Origin: Pseudarthrobacter phenanthrenivorans
GTDB taxonomy: Bacteria > Actinomycetota > Actinomycetes > Actinomycetales > Micrococcaceae
Direction: 5' to 3'
NCBI RefSeq assembly: GCF_000813845.1
Contig: NZ_JWTB01000001.1
Location: forward strand, 44,886 to 108,885
Length of the DNA stretch: 64,000 nucleotides
This document shows positions 26,767 through 38,938 of this stretch, piece by piece (the stretch's first letter is position 1; each line of letters begins with the position of its first letter). The notes beneath the pieces are model-generated. The model was not told the DNA's origin. It was given only the letters and a program-made list of their open reading frames with translations, and did no database searches. Position numbers and translations under genes: made by a program.

Positions 26767-27651
26767 ATGCACATTGGACTGATCGGCCTCGGCAAAATGG
26801 GATTCAACATGCGTGATCGCCTGCGCAAGGGCGGCGTGGAAGTCACCGGCTATGACCGGAACCCCGACGTCACCGACGCAGCCAGCGTTGAGGAACTGAT
26901 CGCCGCTGTTCCTGCCCCCAGGATCATCTGGGTAATGGTTCCCTCCGGCGCCATCACCGATGCCGTGATCACTGAGCTCAGCGACAAGCTGGAGCCGGGC
27001 GACTTGGTGATCGACGGCGGCAACTCACGGTTCACCGAAGACCAGAAGCACGGCGAACTCCTGGCTGCCAAGGGCATCCGTTTCGCCGACTGCGGCGTAT
27101 CCGGCGGAGTGTGGGGCCTGCAGAACGGCTATGGCCTGATGGCCGGCGGTGACGCCGCGGACATTGAGCGTGCCCTGCCGGTCTTTGATGCGCTCCGCCC
27201 CGAGGGCGAACGCGCCGACAGCTTCGTCCATGTAGGCGGCATCGGTGCCGGCCACTACGCCAAGATGGTGCACAACGGCATCGAGTACGGCCTGATGCAG
27301 GCGTACGCCGAAGGGTACGAACTGCTCGCAGCCAAAGAAATCGTCACCGACCTTCCGGGCACTTTTCGGGCCTGGCAAAAAGGCACCGTCGTGCGCTCGT
27401 GGCTGCTGGACCTGATGGTCAAGGCACTCGACGAGGACCCGGGGCTCGCGTCCATCGACGACTACGTGGAGGATTCCGGCGAGGGCCGGTGGACCGTTGA
27501 GGAAGCAATCGCCAACGCGGTTCCGGCTCCGGCGATCACGGCCGCGCTCTTCGCCCGTTTCGCGTCGCGCGAAGACACTTCGCCGGCCATGAAGATGGTG
27601 TCCGCGCTGCGCCACCAGTTCGGTGGCCACGCAACCCGTCCCGCCAAGTAG
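26767..27651 (+). CDS. gnd: 6-phosphogluconate dehydrogenase (decarboxylating), short form
   Basis: This 294-residue enzyme has the N-terminal Rossmann signature GLIGLGKMGFNM, the GVSGGVWGLQNGYGLMAGG substrate loop and the GAGHYAKMVHNGIEYGLMQAYAEG helix with the catalytic Lys. It oxidises 6-phosphogluconate to ribulose 5-phosphate and CO2 in the pentose phosphate pathway. The short length marks the YqeC/GndA-type subfamily; such forms are often NAD-linked, but cofactor choice cannot be read here. It stands between dnaN and recF, as in many actinobacteria. Confidence 0.95.
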   Translation: MHIGLIGLGKMGFNMRDRLRKGGVEVTGYDRNPDVTDAASVEELIAAVPAPRIIWVMVPSGAITDAVITELSDKLEPGDLVIDGGNSRFTEDQKHGELLAAKGIRFADCGVSGGVWGLQNGYGLMAGGDAADIERALPVFDALRPEGERADSFVHVGGIGAGHYAKMVHNGIEYGLMQAYAEGYELLAAKEIVTDLPGTFRAWQKGTVVRSWLLDLMVKALDEDPGLASIDDYVEDSGEGRWTVEEAIANAVPAPAITAALFARFASREDTSPAMKMVSALRHQFGGHATRPAK

Positions 27652-27695
27652 TACCAGCGGGGACCTGCAGCGTCCCCAGAATTGTCGACAACCAC

Positions 27696-28898
27696 GTGTA
27701 TCTGGAACACCTCTCCCTGACCGACTTCCGCAGCTACGCCCAGGTGGACCTCGCATTGGGCCCGGGTGTGACCGTCCTGGTGGGATCCAACGGCATCGGC
27801 AAGACCAACCTGATGGAAGCGATCGGCTACCTGGCCACCCTCAGTTCGCACCGGGTCAGTTCGGATGCCCCACTGCTGCGGTTCGGAACCGAGCGGGCGC
27901 TGGTCCGGGCGCGGCTTGTCCGCGGCAGCCAGACAACAGTCCTGGAACTGGAAATCAACGCGGGCCGGGCCAACCGTGGCCGCATCAACCGCAGCAACCC
28001 GGTGCGCGCACGCGACCTGCTGGGTATCTGCCAGACTGTCCTTTTCGCTCCGGAGGACCTGGCCCTGGTAAAGGGCGACCCCTCCAACCGCCGCCGGTTC
28101 CTGGACGAGCTGCTGGCCAGCCTTATCCCGCACCATGCCGCCACCCGCAGCGACTACGACCGCGTCCTCAAGCAGCGCAACGCCTTGTTGAAGTCGGCCC
28201 GGTCGGGACGGTTCACAGCGGCGCACGAATCGACCCTGGATGTATGGGACCAGCACATGGCGCGCGCCGGGGCCGAACTGCTGCACGCCCGGTTGGAGCT
28301 GGTGGAACGGCTCCGTCCGCACCTTGCCCGGGCATATGCGCAGCTCACCGACGCGTCCAAACCCGCTGACGCCACCTACCGGTCAACCCTTCAGAACCAG
28401 ATGGACGACGACGGCGTCCCCGGCCCAGGGCAGCGCCCCGCGGATGTCGGTGCTTCCGCCGTGGAGGATGATTTGCGCCTGTTGTCGGTGGACCAACTGA
28501 CGGACCGCTACGTCAAGGCATTCGCTGAATCCCGGAAGAAGGAACTGGAACGGGGCATATCCCTCGTCGGGCCCCACCGTGATGAGCTGGATCTGGTGCT
28601 GGGCCAGGCACCCGCGAAAGGTTACGCCTCGCACGGGGAAACCTGGTCCATGTGCCTCTCGCTCCGGCTCGCCTCCTACTACGTCATGCTCGACGACGCC
28701 CGGACCGGGGGGTCCGCGCCCATCCTCATCCTGGACGACGTCTTTGCCGAACTGGACGTCCAGCGCCGGCGTAAACTGGCGGCAATAGTCTCCGGCGCGG
28801 AACAGGTCCTGGTGACCGCCGCCGTCGACGCCGATATTCCGGAGGAGCTGTCCGGGCGGCGGGTGAAAGTCATCCCGGGAGGTATCGATGAGCAGTGA
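27696..28898 (+). CDS. recF: DNA replication and repair protein RecF
   Basis: RecF is an SMC-like ATPase that helps load RecA at gaps. The 400 residues begin MYLEHLSLTDFRSY from a GTG, contain Walker A GSNGIGKTN, the DELLASLIPHH region and the C-terminal signature/Walker B ILILDDVFAELD. A short insertion with Asp/Gly/Pro (DDDGVPGPGQRPADVG) interrupts the middle. It overlaps the DUF721 gene by 11 bases. Confidence 0.96.
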   Translation: MYLEHLSLTDFRSYAQVDLALGPGVTVLVGSNGIGKTNLMEAIGYLATLSSHRVSSDAPLLRFGTERALVRARLVRGSQTTVLELEINAGRANRGRINRSNPVRARDLLGICQTVLFAPEDLALVKGDPSNRRRFLDELLASLIPHHAATRSDYDRVLKQRNALLKSARSGRFTAAHESTLDVWDQHMARAGAELLHARLELVERLRPHLARAYAQLTDASKPADATYRSTLQNQMDDDGVPGPGQRPADVGASAVEDDLRLLSVDQLTDRYVKAFAESRKKELERGISLVGPHRDELDLVLGQAPAKGYASHGETWSMCLSLRLASYYVMLDDARTGGSAPILILDDVFAELDVQRRRKLAAIVSGAEQVLVTAAVDADIPEELSGRRVKVIPGGIDEQ

Positions 28899-29442
28899 GC
28901 AGGGCGGCGGGCTTCAGCCCGGCCGCGAGCCCGACCACATCGATGCCGCGCAGGCCGCCCTCAATCGGATGCGCGAGGCCGCCGCCGCGCGTGGGGAGGT
29001 GCGCCGGAAAGTGGCACGGCCCGGCTCGCAAAAGACCAAAGGCAGCATCCGCGACACCCGCGGATTTAGCCAGTTCCACGCGACCGGCAGGGATCCGCTG
29101 GGCCTGGGAAAGGTCGTCGGCCGGCTTGTGGCGGAACGGGGCTGGACCTCGCCCGTCGCGGTGGGTTCCGTCATGGCCGAGTGGGCCACGCTGGTGGGGC
29201 CGGAAATCTCCGCCCACTGCACGCCCGAGAGTTTCACCGACACCACCCTGCATGTACGTTGCGATTCCACGGCCTGGGCCACCCAGCTGAGGCTTTTGAG
29301 CACCAGCCTGCTGGAGAAATTCCGCCGGGAACTGGGTGATGGAGTGGTGACCAGCATCCAGGTTTTGGGTCCGTCGGCACCGAGCTGGCGCAAGGGTGGA
29401 CGCAGCGTCAACGGCCGTGGACCACGGGACACGTACGGATAG
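28888..29442 (+). CDS. DUF721 domain protein (DciA-like)
   Basis: This 184-residue protein starts at an ATG with GGGAGG 6 bases upstream, inside the end of recF. The conserved DUF721 core (residues about 65-165) includes VGPEISAHCTPESF and TLHVRCDSTAWATQLRLL, preceded by a basic, disordered N terminus. DUF721 contains DciA, the ancestral loader of the replicative helicase. The fold and its place between recF and gyrB support that role here, but it is not proven for this protein. Confidence 0.85.
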   Translation: MSSEQGGGLQPGREPDHIDAAQAALNRMREAAAARGEVRRKVARPGSQKTKGSIRDTRGFSQFHATGRDPLGLGKVVGRLVAERGWTSPVAVGSVMAEWATLVGPEISAHCTPESFTDTTLHVRCDSTAWATQLRLLSTSLLEKFRRELGDGVVTSIQVLGPSAPSWRKGGRSVNGRGPRDTYG

Positions 29443-29817
29443 CCCGGACGCCGGCTCTTGAAACTCGGCCGAACGGCGTGTAGAGCGCTGAAAGGCCCGG
29501 AGCGTGTATAGGCACCCGGAGGGCCCACCGCGAAGCCGCCCTAGGCCGGGCCAAGAGCCTCGCACAGCCATGTTCGCTGCTGCGCACGGGCCTGGAATGC
29601 GGGGTTCTGGGGGTGTTCGCGGTAGAATTGACACAGATAACTGGGCGCGGGTGAGACGTTGACTGGGTCCGTTCTCCGCGCGTTTCCGCACGGAGTGTGG
29701 ACCACCGACCGTCAGCAAGTCACCGGCGCCATAAGTTTGTGCCTGTTGGCGGGTGGCTTTTCCCTGGGAAGAGGAACCGGCCGGCCACCATCGAGAACAG
29801 AGGAGTCGACAGCGCCT
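29443..29817. other. DUF721-gyrB intergenic region
   Basis: No gene is visible. The stretch should contain the gyrB promoter. TAGAAT at 29623-29628 and TTGACA at 29628-29633 are suggestive hexamers, but neither has a correctly spaced partner. The ribosome binding site AGGAG (29801-29805) serves gyrB. Confidence 0.5.
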
Positions 29818-31905
29818 GTGGCTAACGACAATACAGATATTCTGGCAGCAGAAAACGCAGTCGAGGATGGCCCCACCCCTGATACCCCCGCCGAGGCCGT
29901 CACCCCCCGCGAATACGGCGCCAGCGACATCACCGTCCTTGAAGGCCTTGAAGCTGTCCGCAAGCGCCCCGGCATGTACATCGGTTCCACTGGCCCCCGC
30001 GGTCTGCACCACCTGGTCTACGAAGTGGTGGACAACTCGGTGGATGAGGCACTGGCGGGCTACTGCAGCCACATCGAAGTAGTCCTGCAGGCCGACGGCG
30101 GCGTCAAAGTGGTGGACGACGGCCGCGGCATCCCGGTGGACATGCACCCCACCGAACACAAGCCCACGGTCGAAGTAGTCATGACCATCCTGCACGCCGG
30201 CGGCAAGTTCGGCGGCGGCGGTTACGCCGTGTCCGGCGGCCTGCACGGTGTGGGCATCTCCGTGGTCAACGCCCTGTCCAGCCGCGTGGACACGGAAGTG
30301 CGCCGGCAGGGCCATGTCTGGCGGATGTCCTTCGCCGACGGCGGCAAGCCGCAGGGCAGCCTGGTCAAGGGCGAGGAGACGGATGCCACCGGCACCAGCC
30401 AGACCTTCTACCCGGATCCGGCCATCTTCGAAACCACCGAGTTCGACTTCGAAACGCTGCGTGCCCGCTTCCAGCAGATGGCGTTCCTGAACAAGGGCCT
30501 GCGCATCACCCTGACCGACGAGCGTGAGGCAGCTGTTGACAACAACGACGGTGACCTGGACCTCGACGACCTCAGCACCGAGGGCGAAGTCAGCGCTGAA
30601 CACCGCACCGTGGTGTACCAGTACGACGAAGGCCTGCTGGACTACGTCAAGCACCTGAACTCGGGCAAGAAGGTGGAGGTGGTCCACGAGGACGTCATCG
30701 CCTTCGAAACCGAGGACACGGAGCGCCGCATCGCGCTGGAAATGGCCATGCAGTGGACCAGCGCCTACTCCGAGAGCGTGCACACCTACGCCAACACCAT
30801 CAACACGCACGAGGGCGGCACCCACGAAGAAGGTTTCCGCGCTGCCCTGACGTCCCTTATCAACCGGTACGCCCGGGAGAAAGGCATCATCAAGGAGAAG
30901 GACGACAACCTCACGGGTGACGACATCCGCGAGGGCCTGACAGCCGTCATCTCCGTCAAGCTCGCCGAGCCACAGTTCGAAGGCCAGACCAAGACCAAAC
31001 TTGGCAACTCCGAGGTGAAGGGCTTCGTCCAGCGGGTGGTCACGGACGGTCTGGGTGACTGGCTGGAGCGCAACCCCGGGCCCGCCCGGGACGTGATCCG
31101 CAAGGCGATCTCGGCCGCGCAGGCCAGGATGGCTGCGCGCAAAGCCCGCGACAACGCCCGGCGCAAGAGCCCGCTGGAGTCCTTCGGCATGCCCGGAAAG
31201 CTTTCCGACTGCTCATCGAAGAACCCGGAAAAGTGCGAGGTCTACATCGTGGAGGGTGACTCCGCCGGTGGTTCCGCCAAACGCGGCCGCAACCCGGAGA
31301 CCCAGGCCATTCTGCCCCTGCGCGGGAAAATCCTGAACGTGGAGCGCGCCCGCCTGGACAAGGCCCTGGGGAACGCGGAAGTCCAGTCCATGATCACGGC
31401 CTTCGGAACCGGCATCGGCGAGGATTTTGACCTGGCTAAGCTGCGCTACCACAAGATTGTCCTCATGGCAGACGCCGACGTGGACGGCCAGCACATCACC
31501 ACGCTGCTGATGACCCTGCTGTTCCGCTACATGCGGCCGCTCATTGAGAACGGCTACGTCTACCTCGCACAGCCGCCGCTTTACCGCATCAAATGGTCGA
31601 ACGCTCCGCACGACTACGTCTACAGCGACCGCGAACGTGATGCCAAGCTGGTGGCAGGCCAGGCCGCCGGCCGCCGTATCCCGAAGGACAACGGCATCCA
31701 GCGCTACAAGGGCCTGGGCGAAATGGACTACACGGAACTGTGGGACACCACGATGGATCCGGACCGCCGCACCCTGCTGCAGGTCACGATGGACGATGCC
31801 CTGGCCGCCGATCAGATCTTCTCCGTCCTGATGGGCGAGGACGTTGAGTCACGCCGCAACTTCATCCAGCAGAACGCCAAGGACGTCAGGTTCCTGGACA
31901 TCTAA
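29818..31905 (+). CDS. gyrB: DNA gyrase subunit B
   Basis: GyrB is the ATPase subunit of gyrase. I place the start at GTG 29818, 12 bases after AGGAG, giving 695 residues; the in-frame start at 29659 would add 53 residues unlike the family. The GHKL ATPase domain starts with [16 protein letters not shown] and has DDGRGIPVD and [14 protein letters not shown]. The Toprim domain has [22 protein letters not shown] and the metal site DADVDGQH. It is followed 55 bases later by gyrA, the standard actinobacterial pair. Confidence 0.97.
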   Translation: MANDNTDILAAENAVEDGPTPDTPAEAVTPREYGASDITVLEGLEAVRKRPGMYIGSTGPRGLHHLVYEVVDNSVDEALAGYCSHIEVVLQADGGVKVVDDGRGIPVDMHPTEHKPTVEVVMTILHAGGKFGGGGYAVSGGLHGVGISVVNALSSRVDTEVRRQGHVWRMSFADGGKPQGSLVKGEETDATGTSQTFYPDPAIFETTEFDFETLRARFQQMAFLNKGLRITLTDEREAAVDNNDGDLDLDDLSTEGEVSAEHRTVVYQYDEGLLDYVKHLNSGKKVEVVHEDVIAFETEDTERRIALEMAMQWTSAYSESVHTYANTINTHEGGTHEEGFRAALTSLINRYAREKGIIKEKDDNLTGDDIREGLTAVISVKLAEPQFEGQTKTKLGNSEVKGFVQRVVTDGLGDWLERNPGPARDVIRKAISAAQARMAARKARDNARRKSPLESFGMPGKLSDCSSKNPEKCEVYIVEGDSAGGSAKRGRNPETQAILPLRGKILNVERARLDKALGNAEVQSMITAFGTGIGEDFDLAKLRYHKIVLMADADVDGQHITTLLMTLLFRYMRPLIENGYVYLAQPPLYRIKWSNAPHDYVYSDRERDAKLVAGQAAGRRIPKDNGIQRYKGLGEMDYTELWDTTMDPDRRTLLQVTMDDALAADQIFSVLMGEDVESRRNFIQQNAKDVRFLDI

Positions 31906-31960
31906 GGACCCGCTCCAAAGTATTCGGAACCAGACATATACCTGAAACGGAAAATAAAGA

Positions 31961-34631
<2,671 letters not shown>

Positions 34632-34639
<8 letters not shown>

Positions 34640-35288
34640 TTCCGACTCATTTCCCAAGCCGAACAGTACTGTTCCCGACGGGAACCGGCCTTCAGCGGCA
34701 CCCCGCGTGAACGCCCCCGTACGTCCGCAGCAGCGCCCGGCAGCTCCTCCAGGCGCGCCGGGACAGCGTCCTGCCGTTCCCGGCCAGCGTCCGCAGCAGG
34801 GTGACCGCGCGGCGCAGCCCGGCCAGCGGCCGCTCCAGGGCCAGCCCGGCCAGCCGGGCCAGCGTCCGGCGCAGGGCCCCGGCCAGGGCGGTCCCGGGCT
34901 GGTGAAGCCCGCACCCAAGGCCAAGGTCCGGCGTGCCCGGCTGCTGATCAGCAAGGTGGACCCCTGGTCCGTCCTGAAGATGGCGTTCCTGCTCTCCGTT
35001 GCGCTGGGCATCGTCACCGTGGTGGCGGCGATTGTCCTGTGGACAGTCCTCGATCTGACCGGCATCTTCGACCAGGTGGACAGCCTGCTCGGAACGCTGG
35101 CCGGTTCTGAAAGCGGCGGCTTTGAACTGAAGAAGGTGGCGTCGCTGGGACAGGTGGCCTCCTTCGCCACCATCATCGCCGTGGTCAACGTGGTCCTGCT
35201 GACGGCCCTCTCCATGCTCTCCGCAGTCCTCTACAACATCTCTGCCACCCTTGTGGGCGGCATTGGCGTTACCCTCACGGACGATTAG
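34632..35288 (+). CDS. DUF3566 membrane protein
   Basis: The GTG start lies 5 bases after GGAGGT inside the gyrA end, so translation is coupled. The 218 residues have a Pro/Gln/Gly-rich disordered N terminus (about 1-95), then two membrane segments ([20 protein letters not shown] and [19 protein letters not shown]) and the short C-terminal tail GIGVTLTDD. This is the conserved actinobacterial neighbour of gyrA. Its function is unknown. Confidence 0.9.
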
Positions 35289-35293
35289 GAGGC

Positions 35294-35324
35294 CGTTTCC
35301 GCCGGCCCCGGGCCGGCGGAAACG
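35294..35324 (+). terminator. GC-rich hairpin after the gyrBA-DUF3566 unit
   Basis: A perfect inverted repeat of 15 bases around a single centre base, 5 bases after the stop codon. There is no T-run, so it is an actinobacterial-style hairpin terminator by inference. Confidence 0.6.
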
Positions 35325-35330
35325 CCCGAT

Positions 35331-35360
35331 TTGAGATCGGGCCGGGGTGTGCTGTAAAGT
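35331..35360 (+). promoter_or_regulatory. Candidate promoter of tRNA-Ile
   Basis: TTGAGA (35331-35336) and TAAAGT (35355-35360) are separated by 18 bases; the tRNA begins 25 bases later. Confidence 0.5.
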
Positions 35361-35385
35361 CATGTCTCGGCCCGATGAGGGATCG

Positions 35386-35459
35386 GGGCGTATAGCTCAG
35401 GCGGTTAGAGCGCTTCGCTGATAACGAAGAGGTCCCAGGTTCAAGTCCTGGTACGCCCA
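35386..35459 (+). tRNA. tRNA-Ile (anticodon GAT)
   Basis: This is a 74-base cloverleaf. The acceptor stem GGGCGTA pairs with TACGCCC, the anticodon stem CTTCG/CGAAG encloses the loop CTGATAA with GAT at 35420-35422, and the T arm is CCAGGTTCAAGTCCTGG. The 3' CCA is not encoded, so it depends on the CCA-adding enzyme encoded at 5.4-6.9 kb. Confidence 0.97.
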
Positions 35460-35530
35460 CGGAACCTGTGCAGGTTTCAAACGGAGGTTCGGTACGGTTT
35501 AACCCGCCGCCGGATCGGAACGGGGAGCAT

Positions 35531-35647
35531 GTGAAGAAGTTGCTTGTATTGGCAGCGGCAATCGCAAGCGTCCTGGTCTACCGCAAGGCACAGGAATCCG
35601 AAGCCCGGAAGACAGTCTGGAGCAAGTCAACCGACAAGGTGGACTAG
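35531..35647 (+). CDS. DLW-39 family microprotein
   Basis: The GTG start encodes 38 residues, beginning MKKLLVLAAAIASVLVYRKA and ending WSKSTDKVD. A short hydrophobic helix followed by a charged tail with a conserved Trp fits the actinobacterial DLW-39 family, usually found at this place between gyrA and the origin-proximal tRNAs. It is probably membrane-associated. Its function is unknown. GGGGAG lies just upstream of the start. Confidence 0.8.
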   Translation: MKKLLVLAAAIASVLVYRKAQESEARKTVWSKSTDKVD

Positions 35648-35719
35648 CCCCGGGGCCCGCGCCGGGAGCCGGTTAAAGGCTCCCTGGTTCTAGGGTATGA
35701 TGGACGGGTTGCTTCTTAT

Positions 35720-35795
35720 GGGGGCATGGCGCAATTGGTAGCGCACCTGCTTTGCAAGCAGGGGGTTCGGGGTTCGAGTCCCCGTGCCTCCACCA
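35720..35795 (+). tRNA. tRNA-Ala (anticodon TGC)
   Basis: This 76-base tRNA has CCA encoded at 35793-35795. The acceptor stem GGGGGCA pairs with TGCCTCC and includes the G3-U70 wobble that identifies alanine tRNAs. The anticodon stem CCTGC/GCAGG carries TGC at 35753-35755. Confidence 0.97.
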
Positions 35796-35801
35796 TGAGA
35801 G

Positions 35802-35836
35802 AGTCCCGGTCAGCACGTGTGCTGGCCGGGACTTTT
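35802..35836 (+). terminator. Terminator after tRNA-Ala
   Basis: A 15-bp stem (35802-35816 with 35819-35833, one G-T pair) and a 2-base apical gap are followed by TTTT, 6 bases after the tRNA CCA end. Confidence 0.85.
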
Positions 35837-35877
35837 CGTTTGCCTCTTCCGCCGGGGGCCCGTATCAGGGGTGTGGA

Positions 35878-36822
35878 TTGAACTTCTTCTTCGCGGCCCT
35901 GGGGGTCCTGGGCGTCGCATCTTCCGGGCCGCTGATCGCGGCCACGCTTGGGGCCACCAGCGTCAGTGCCCTGGCCATCGCTTTCTGGCGCAACGCCATC
36001 GGCGCCGCGGTCATGGCCTCTCCCACCCTGGTCCGGGACCCGTCCCAATTCCGCAGGATCACCCGTCGGGAATTCCGCTGGTCCCTGCTGGCCGCCGTCG
36101 CGCTTGCCCTGCACTTCGCCTGCTTCATCACCTCCCTCCAACTCACCTCCGTGGCCGCAGCCACAGCGCTTGTTTGCCTGCAGTCGGCCTGGATTGCTGT
36201 TTTCCAGCTCATCCGCGGCACCCGCCACCGCTGGCAGGTCCTGGCCGGCCTCGGGATCGCCTTCGGCGGCGTAGTGGCGATCACCGGTTTCGACATGGGA
36301 ACCTCGCCGCGGGCCGTTACGGGGGACCTGCTGGCCGTGGCCGGCGGGGCACTGGCGGGGTTGTACACACTTGCTGGTGGGAGGGCGCGGCAAAGCATGA
36401 CCACGGGGACCTACACCACCCTGTGCTACGGGATGTGCGCGGCCCTGGTGGCCGTGCTGGCCCTTGTTGCCGGCCAGCCGCTGGCCGGGTTCGAGCCCGC
36501 CGGGTGGCTGGGGATCGCTGCGATCACCGTGTGCGCACAACTCGTGGGACACACCGCGTTCAACCACCTGCTGGCCACCATGAGCCCGCTGATCGTGTCC
36601 ATGATCATCCTGCTGGAAATCCCCGGCGCAGCGCTGCTGGCCGCCGTCTTCCTGCAAGAGACCCTGCCGGCCGGAACCTACGCGGGACTCGGCCTCATCC
36701 TGGCTGGGCTCGCCGTGGTGGTCCTGGGCCAGAGAAACGGGCGCAGGCGGACCGGAAGCCGGACGCATCCGCCCGGGGAGGAGCCGCCGTCGGAACGGCT
36801 CGCGGAGCTGGGGACGGACTAG
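35878..36822 (+). CDS. EamA/DMT-family transporter
   Basis: This protein of about 314 residues has ten hydrophobic segments and two EamA repeats; each repeat has helix patterns such as AFWRNAIGAAVMA and NHLLATMSPLIVSMIILLEIPGAALLAAVFLQE. Such transporters export small metabolites or amino acids. No family-standard ATG is available. TTG 35878 (MNFFFAALGVLGVASSGPL) follows AGGGG by about 6 bases and is the most natural start; an open frame extends back into tRNA-Ala but cannot be coding. The C-terminal 30 residues are basic and polar. It is convergent with the GT2 gene. Confidence 0.82.
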   Translation: MNFFFAALGVLGVASSGPLIAATLGATSVSALAIAFWRNAIGAAVMASPTLVRDPSQFRRITRREFRWSLLAAVALALHFACFITSLQLTSVAAATALVCLQSAWIAVFQLIRGTRHRWQVLAGLGIAFGGVVAITGFDMGTSPRAVTGDLLAVAGGALAGLYTLAGGRARQSMTTGTYTTLCYGMCAALVAVLALVAGQPLAGFEPAGWLGIAAITVCAQLVGHTAFNHLLATMSPLIVSMIILLEIPGAALLAAVFLQETLPAGTYAGLGLILAGLAVVVLGQRNGRRRTGSRTHPPGEEPPSERLAELGTD

Positions 36823-36851
36823 CCCGGAAGGACTGCCTGGGACGGGCTGGC

Positions 36852-37730
36852 CTACTGGCCGCCCCGCCGCACGGGCTGTGCCGTGTTGACGGTATGGATT
36901 GCCCGAAGGAGCTTGGCTGGGAAATACACCGAGAAGAAAACCACCATGGGCGCCTTCAGGGCCATCTTCCGTACGTTGTGGGCCTTGTAGGTCCGGTCGA
37001 AACGGGTCACGTAGTAGCGGTAGTCGCGGGGCGAATCTTCCAGCCGCCGTGCCGACATGCCGGACACCATCTGCGGCCAGTAGCGCACGGGAAGTTCGTG
37101 GTCGGCCAGGTGCAGGGACAGGTCGATGTCCTCGTGCATCTCGTCCTTTTCGTCCCGGCAGGTCTCTGAGCGGATGGTTTCCCAGGCGGAGGCGCGCAGG
37201 GCCATGTTGGAACCGAACAGGAAATGGTACTGGTGCTTGGCAAGCTTCAGCATGAGCTGGCGCATCTTGTCGTCCGCCTTGAGGCCAAAACGGCGCATCG
37301 GCATGTCGTAGTAGACCACGGGACCGGTGGCAGCCTGGACGGCCGGATCCGCAAAGGCCTTTTGCACCTGTTCCACCCAGTCCGGTTCCACGATGGAGTC
37401 CGCGTCGATGCGGCCCAGGATGTCCCCGGTGGCGCTGTTGAGCCCGAAGTTGCGGGTGGGGATCAATCCCTGCTCCCGGTCCTGGCTCAGGAGGATGATG
37501 GGGCTCTCCGGATACTCCAGCTGCATCTGGCGGACGATGTCAGCGGTCCGGTCTTTGGAGAGGTTGTCCACCACGATGATTTCGTGGGCCGGAACGGACT
37601 GGTAGATGGCAGCTATCAGGCACTGCCGGATGACGCTCTCCTCGTTGTACGCAGGGATCACGATGGACACGCGGAGCTCTACGGCGGCGGCGTCATTCAC
37701 AGTATCCCCAGAGGATTGGTTGGCTGGCAT
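36852..37730 (-). CDS. Family 2 glycosyltransferase
   Basis: This GT-A enzyme of about 292 residues has the GT2 opening VSIVIPAYNEESVIRQCL, the EIIVVDNLSKDRTADIV donor site, the metal-binding GRIDADSIV (DxD) and the acceptor-side KDEMHEDIDLSLHL (ED motif). A hydrophobic segment near the C terminus (APMVVFFSVYFPAKLL) suggests membrane association. I chose ATG 37730; an in-frame GTG at 37796 would add 22 residues. Its likely job is glycan or glycolipid assembly, but substrates are not evident. The ORF is intact. Confidence 0.85.
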   Translation of the reverse strand: MPANQSSGDTVNDAAAVELRVSIVIPAYNEESVIRQCLIAAIYQSVPAHEIIVVDNLSKDRTADIVRQMQLEYPESPIILLSQDREQGLIPTRNFGLNSATGDILGRIDADSIVEPDWVEQVQKAFADPAVQAATGPVVYYDMPMRRFGLKADDKMRQLMLKLAKHQYHFLFGSNMALRASAWETIRSETCRDEKDEMHEDIDLSLHLADHELPVRYWPQMVSGMSARRLEDSPRDYRYYVTRFDRTYKAHNVRKMALKAPMVVFFSVYFPAKLLRAIHTVNTAQPVRRGGQ

Positions 37731-37796
37731 CACTTCAAATCTAGCATCAGGGCCTTGTCCTGCCGCGGGCGGTACCAGGGACAAAACACGGCGCAC

Positions 37797-37826
37797 AAAA
37801 AAGGGCCCCGCCTACGGCGGGGCCCT
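37797..37826 (-). terminator. Terminator of the 11-residue-repeat protein gene
   Basis: An 11-bp perfect stem (37802-37812 with 37816-37826) has a 3-base loop and a T-run on the leftward strand, 19 bases after the stop codon. Confidence 0.9.
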
Positions 37827-37844
37827 CCCTGTGCTGGTGGAATC

Positions 37845-38783
37845 CTAGGCCTGGCTGGTGCCCTTCTCATCCTTGGCGGTGTCCGCACCTTCCGCGGAGT
37901 CTTCCGCCACGTGCTTTGCCTTCTCAGCGGCGTCCGCGGACGTCTCCTTCACGGCTTCCGCTGCATCCGCGGCCGTCGAGGCGGCTGCACTTGCGGCGGA
38001 TCCGGCAGCGGCTGCACCCTTATTGGCGGCGTCGGCGGTGCTGTCCTTGACGTCGCTGACGGTGGTTGCCGGAACGGGGGCAGGAGTCGGGGTGACCGGT
38101 GAGGGGGTCTTCCAGGGGTCCTCGACCGGCTTGGAGGCTTTCCAGGCGGCAACGCCGGCGGCCACCGCAGCGGCGATCACACCGAAGACCAGCCAGCCAC
38201 GCTTCTTCGGCTTCTCCGGCTGTGCCAGCTGCGCATCCACGGCCCGGCTTGCTCCCGCCGCGGCTGCCTTCAGCTGCGTGCCGGTTGCCTGTGCCTGTTC
38301 CTGGATGGCGTGGATGAGTCCAACGTCGCCCAGCTTCTGCGCGACGGCATCCACCCGTGCCGGGGTGTTTTCCAGCGTGCGGTGCACGGCACCGGAGGCC
38401 ACGCCGATCTGGTCCGACAACTTGGGCAGGTACTCCACGACAACGCGGTCACGGGCGTTCAGGACAACGGGCGTGGCCTTGTCCAGGGCTTCGTGCAGCT
38501 TCGGGGAGGCGTTGTCCACGACGTCGTTGATCCTGGGGGCCAGCTGGGCCAGGCCGTCCTGGATCCGGGGGGTGACCGTGGCAACACCGTCCGCGAGGCT
38601 GTGGGCCGCGGTCTTCAGACCCTCCTGGATCTTCGGAGATGCGGTGTCCAGGCTGTGCTGGAGGCGGGGAACCGCCCAGTCCACGGCAGCTTCCACCCGG
38701 GGGGCCGCCCAATCCTTGGCGTTTTCCACCGCACTGGTGACCGACTGCTCAAGGTCACGGGCAATACGATCCGATTTCTTCAC
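37845..38783 (-). CDS. Membrane-anchored protein with eight tandem 11-residue repeats
   Basis: The 312-residue product has an unusual plan. Residues 26-113 consist of eight consecutive 11-residue units, for example AVPRLQHSLDT, ASPKIQEGLKT, VTPRIQDGLAQ and ASPKLHEALDK, with the pattern [AVL]-[STA]-P-[RK]-[ILV]-x-x-x-[LVA]-[DKA]-x. This would form a long amphipathic helix of the 11/3 type seen in LEA, apolipoprotein-like and synuclein-like proteins. A charged region follows, then KKRGW and one membrane helix (196-213), a Pro-rich spacer and an Ala/Asp/Glu-rich acidic tail. No family is recognised with certainty. It has its own terminator, is divergent from ppiA, and may be a membrane-surface or stress protein. 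Confidence 0.75.
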   Translation of the reverse strand: MKKSDRIARDLEQSVTSAVENAKDWAAPRVEAAVDWAVPRLQHSLDTASPKIQEGLKTAAHSLADGVATVTPRIQDGLAQLAPRINDVVDNASPKLHEALDKATPVVLNARDRVVVEYLPKLSDQIGVASGAVHRTLENTPARVDAVAQKLGDVGLIHAIQEQAQATGTQLKAAAAGASRAVDAQLAQPEKPKKRGWLVFGVIAAAVAAGVAAWKASKPVEDPWKTPSPVTPTPAPVPATTVSDVKDSTADAANKGAAAAGSAASAAASTAADAAEAVKETSADAAEKAKHVAEDSAEGADTAKDEKGTSQA

Positions 38784-38938
38784 AACTACCTCCCGATTAA
38801 TGTGACGGTTCTGTCGCTAGCCTACGTGCCCAGATGATCACGGGCTATTCACTCTGCGGATTTTAGGGGGATTTCACCCAGCGCGGAACTGCGCCCGCAG
38901 CCAATGCCGGCCATAGCAGGCATGGGAGAATGGGGCCT

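Noticed and set aside
29628..29633. TTGACA as a gyrB -35 element
   Set aside because: No -10-like hexamer lies 16-19 bases downstream.
28870..30825. A 651-codon minus-strand open frame across recF end, DUF721 and gyrB
   Set aside because: Shadow frame caused by GC-skewed third positions; three recognised genes occupy the other strand.
35752..35877. Upstream in-frame extension of the EamA transporter
   Set aside because: It runs through the 3' half of tRNA-Ala and its terminator, which cannot be coding.
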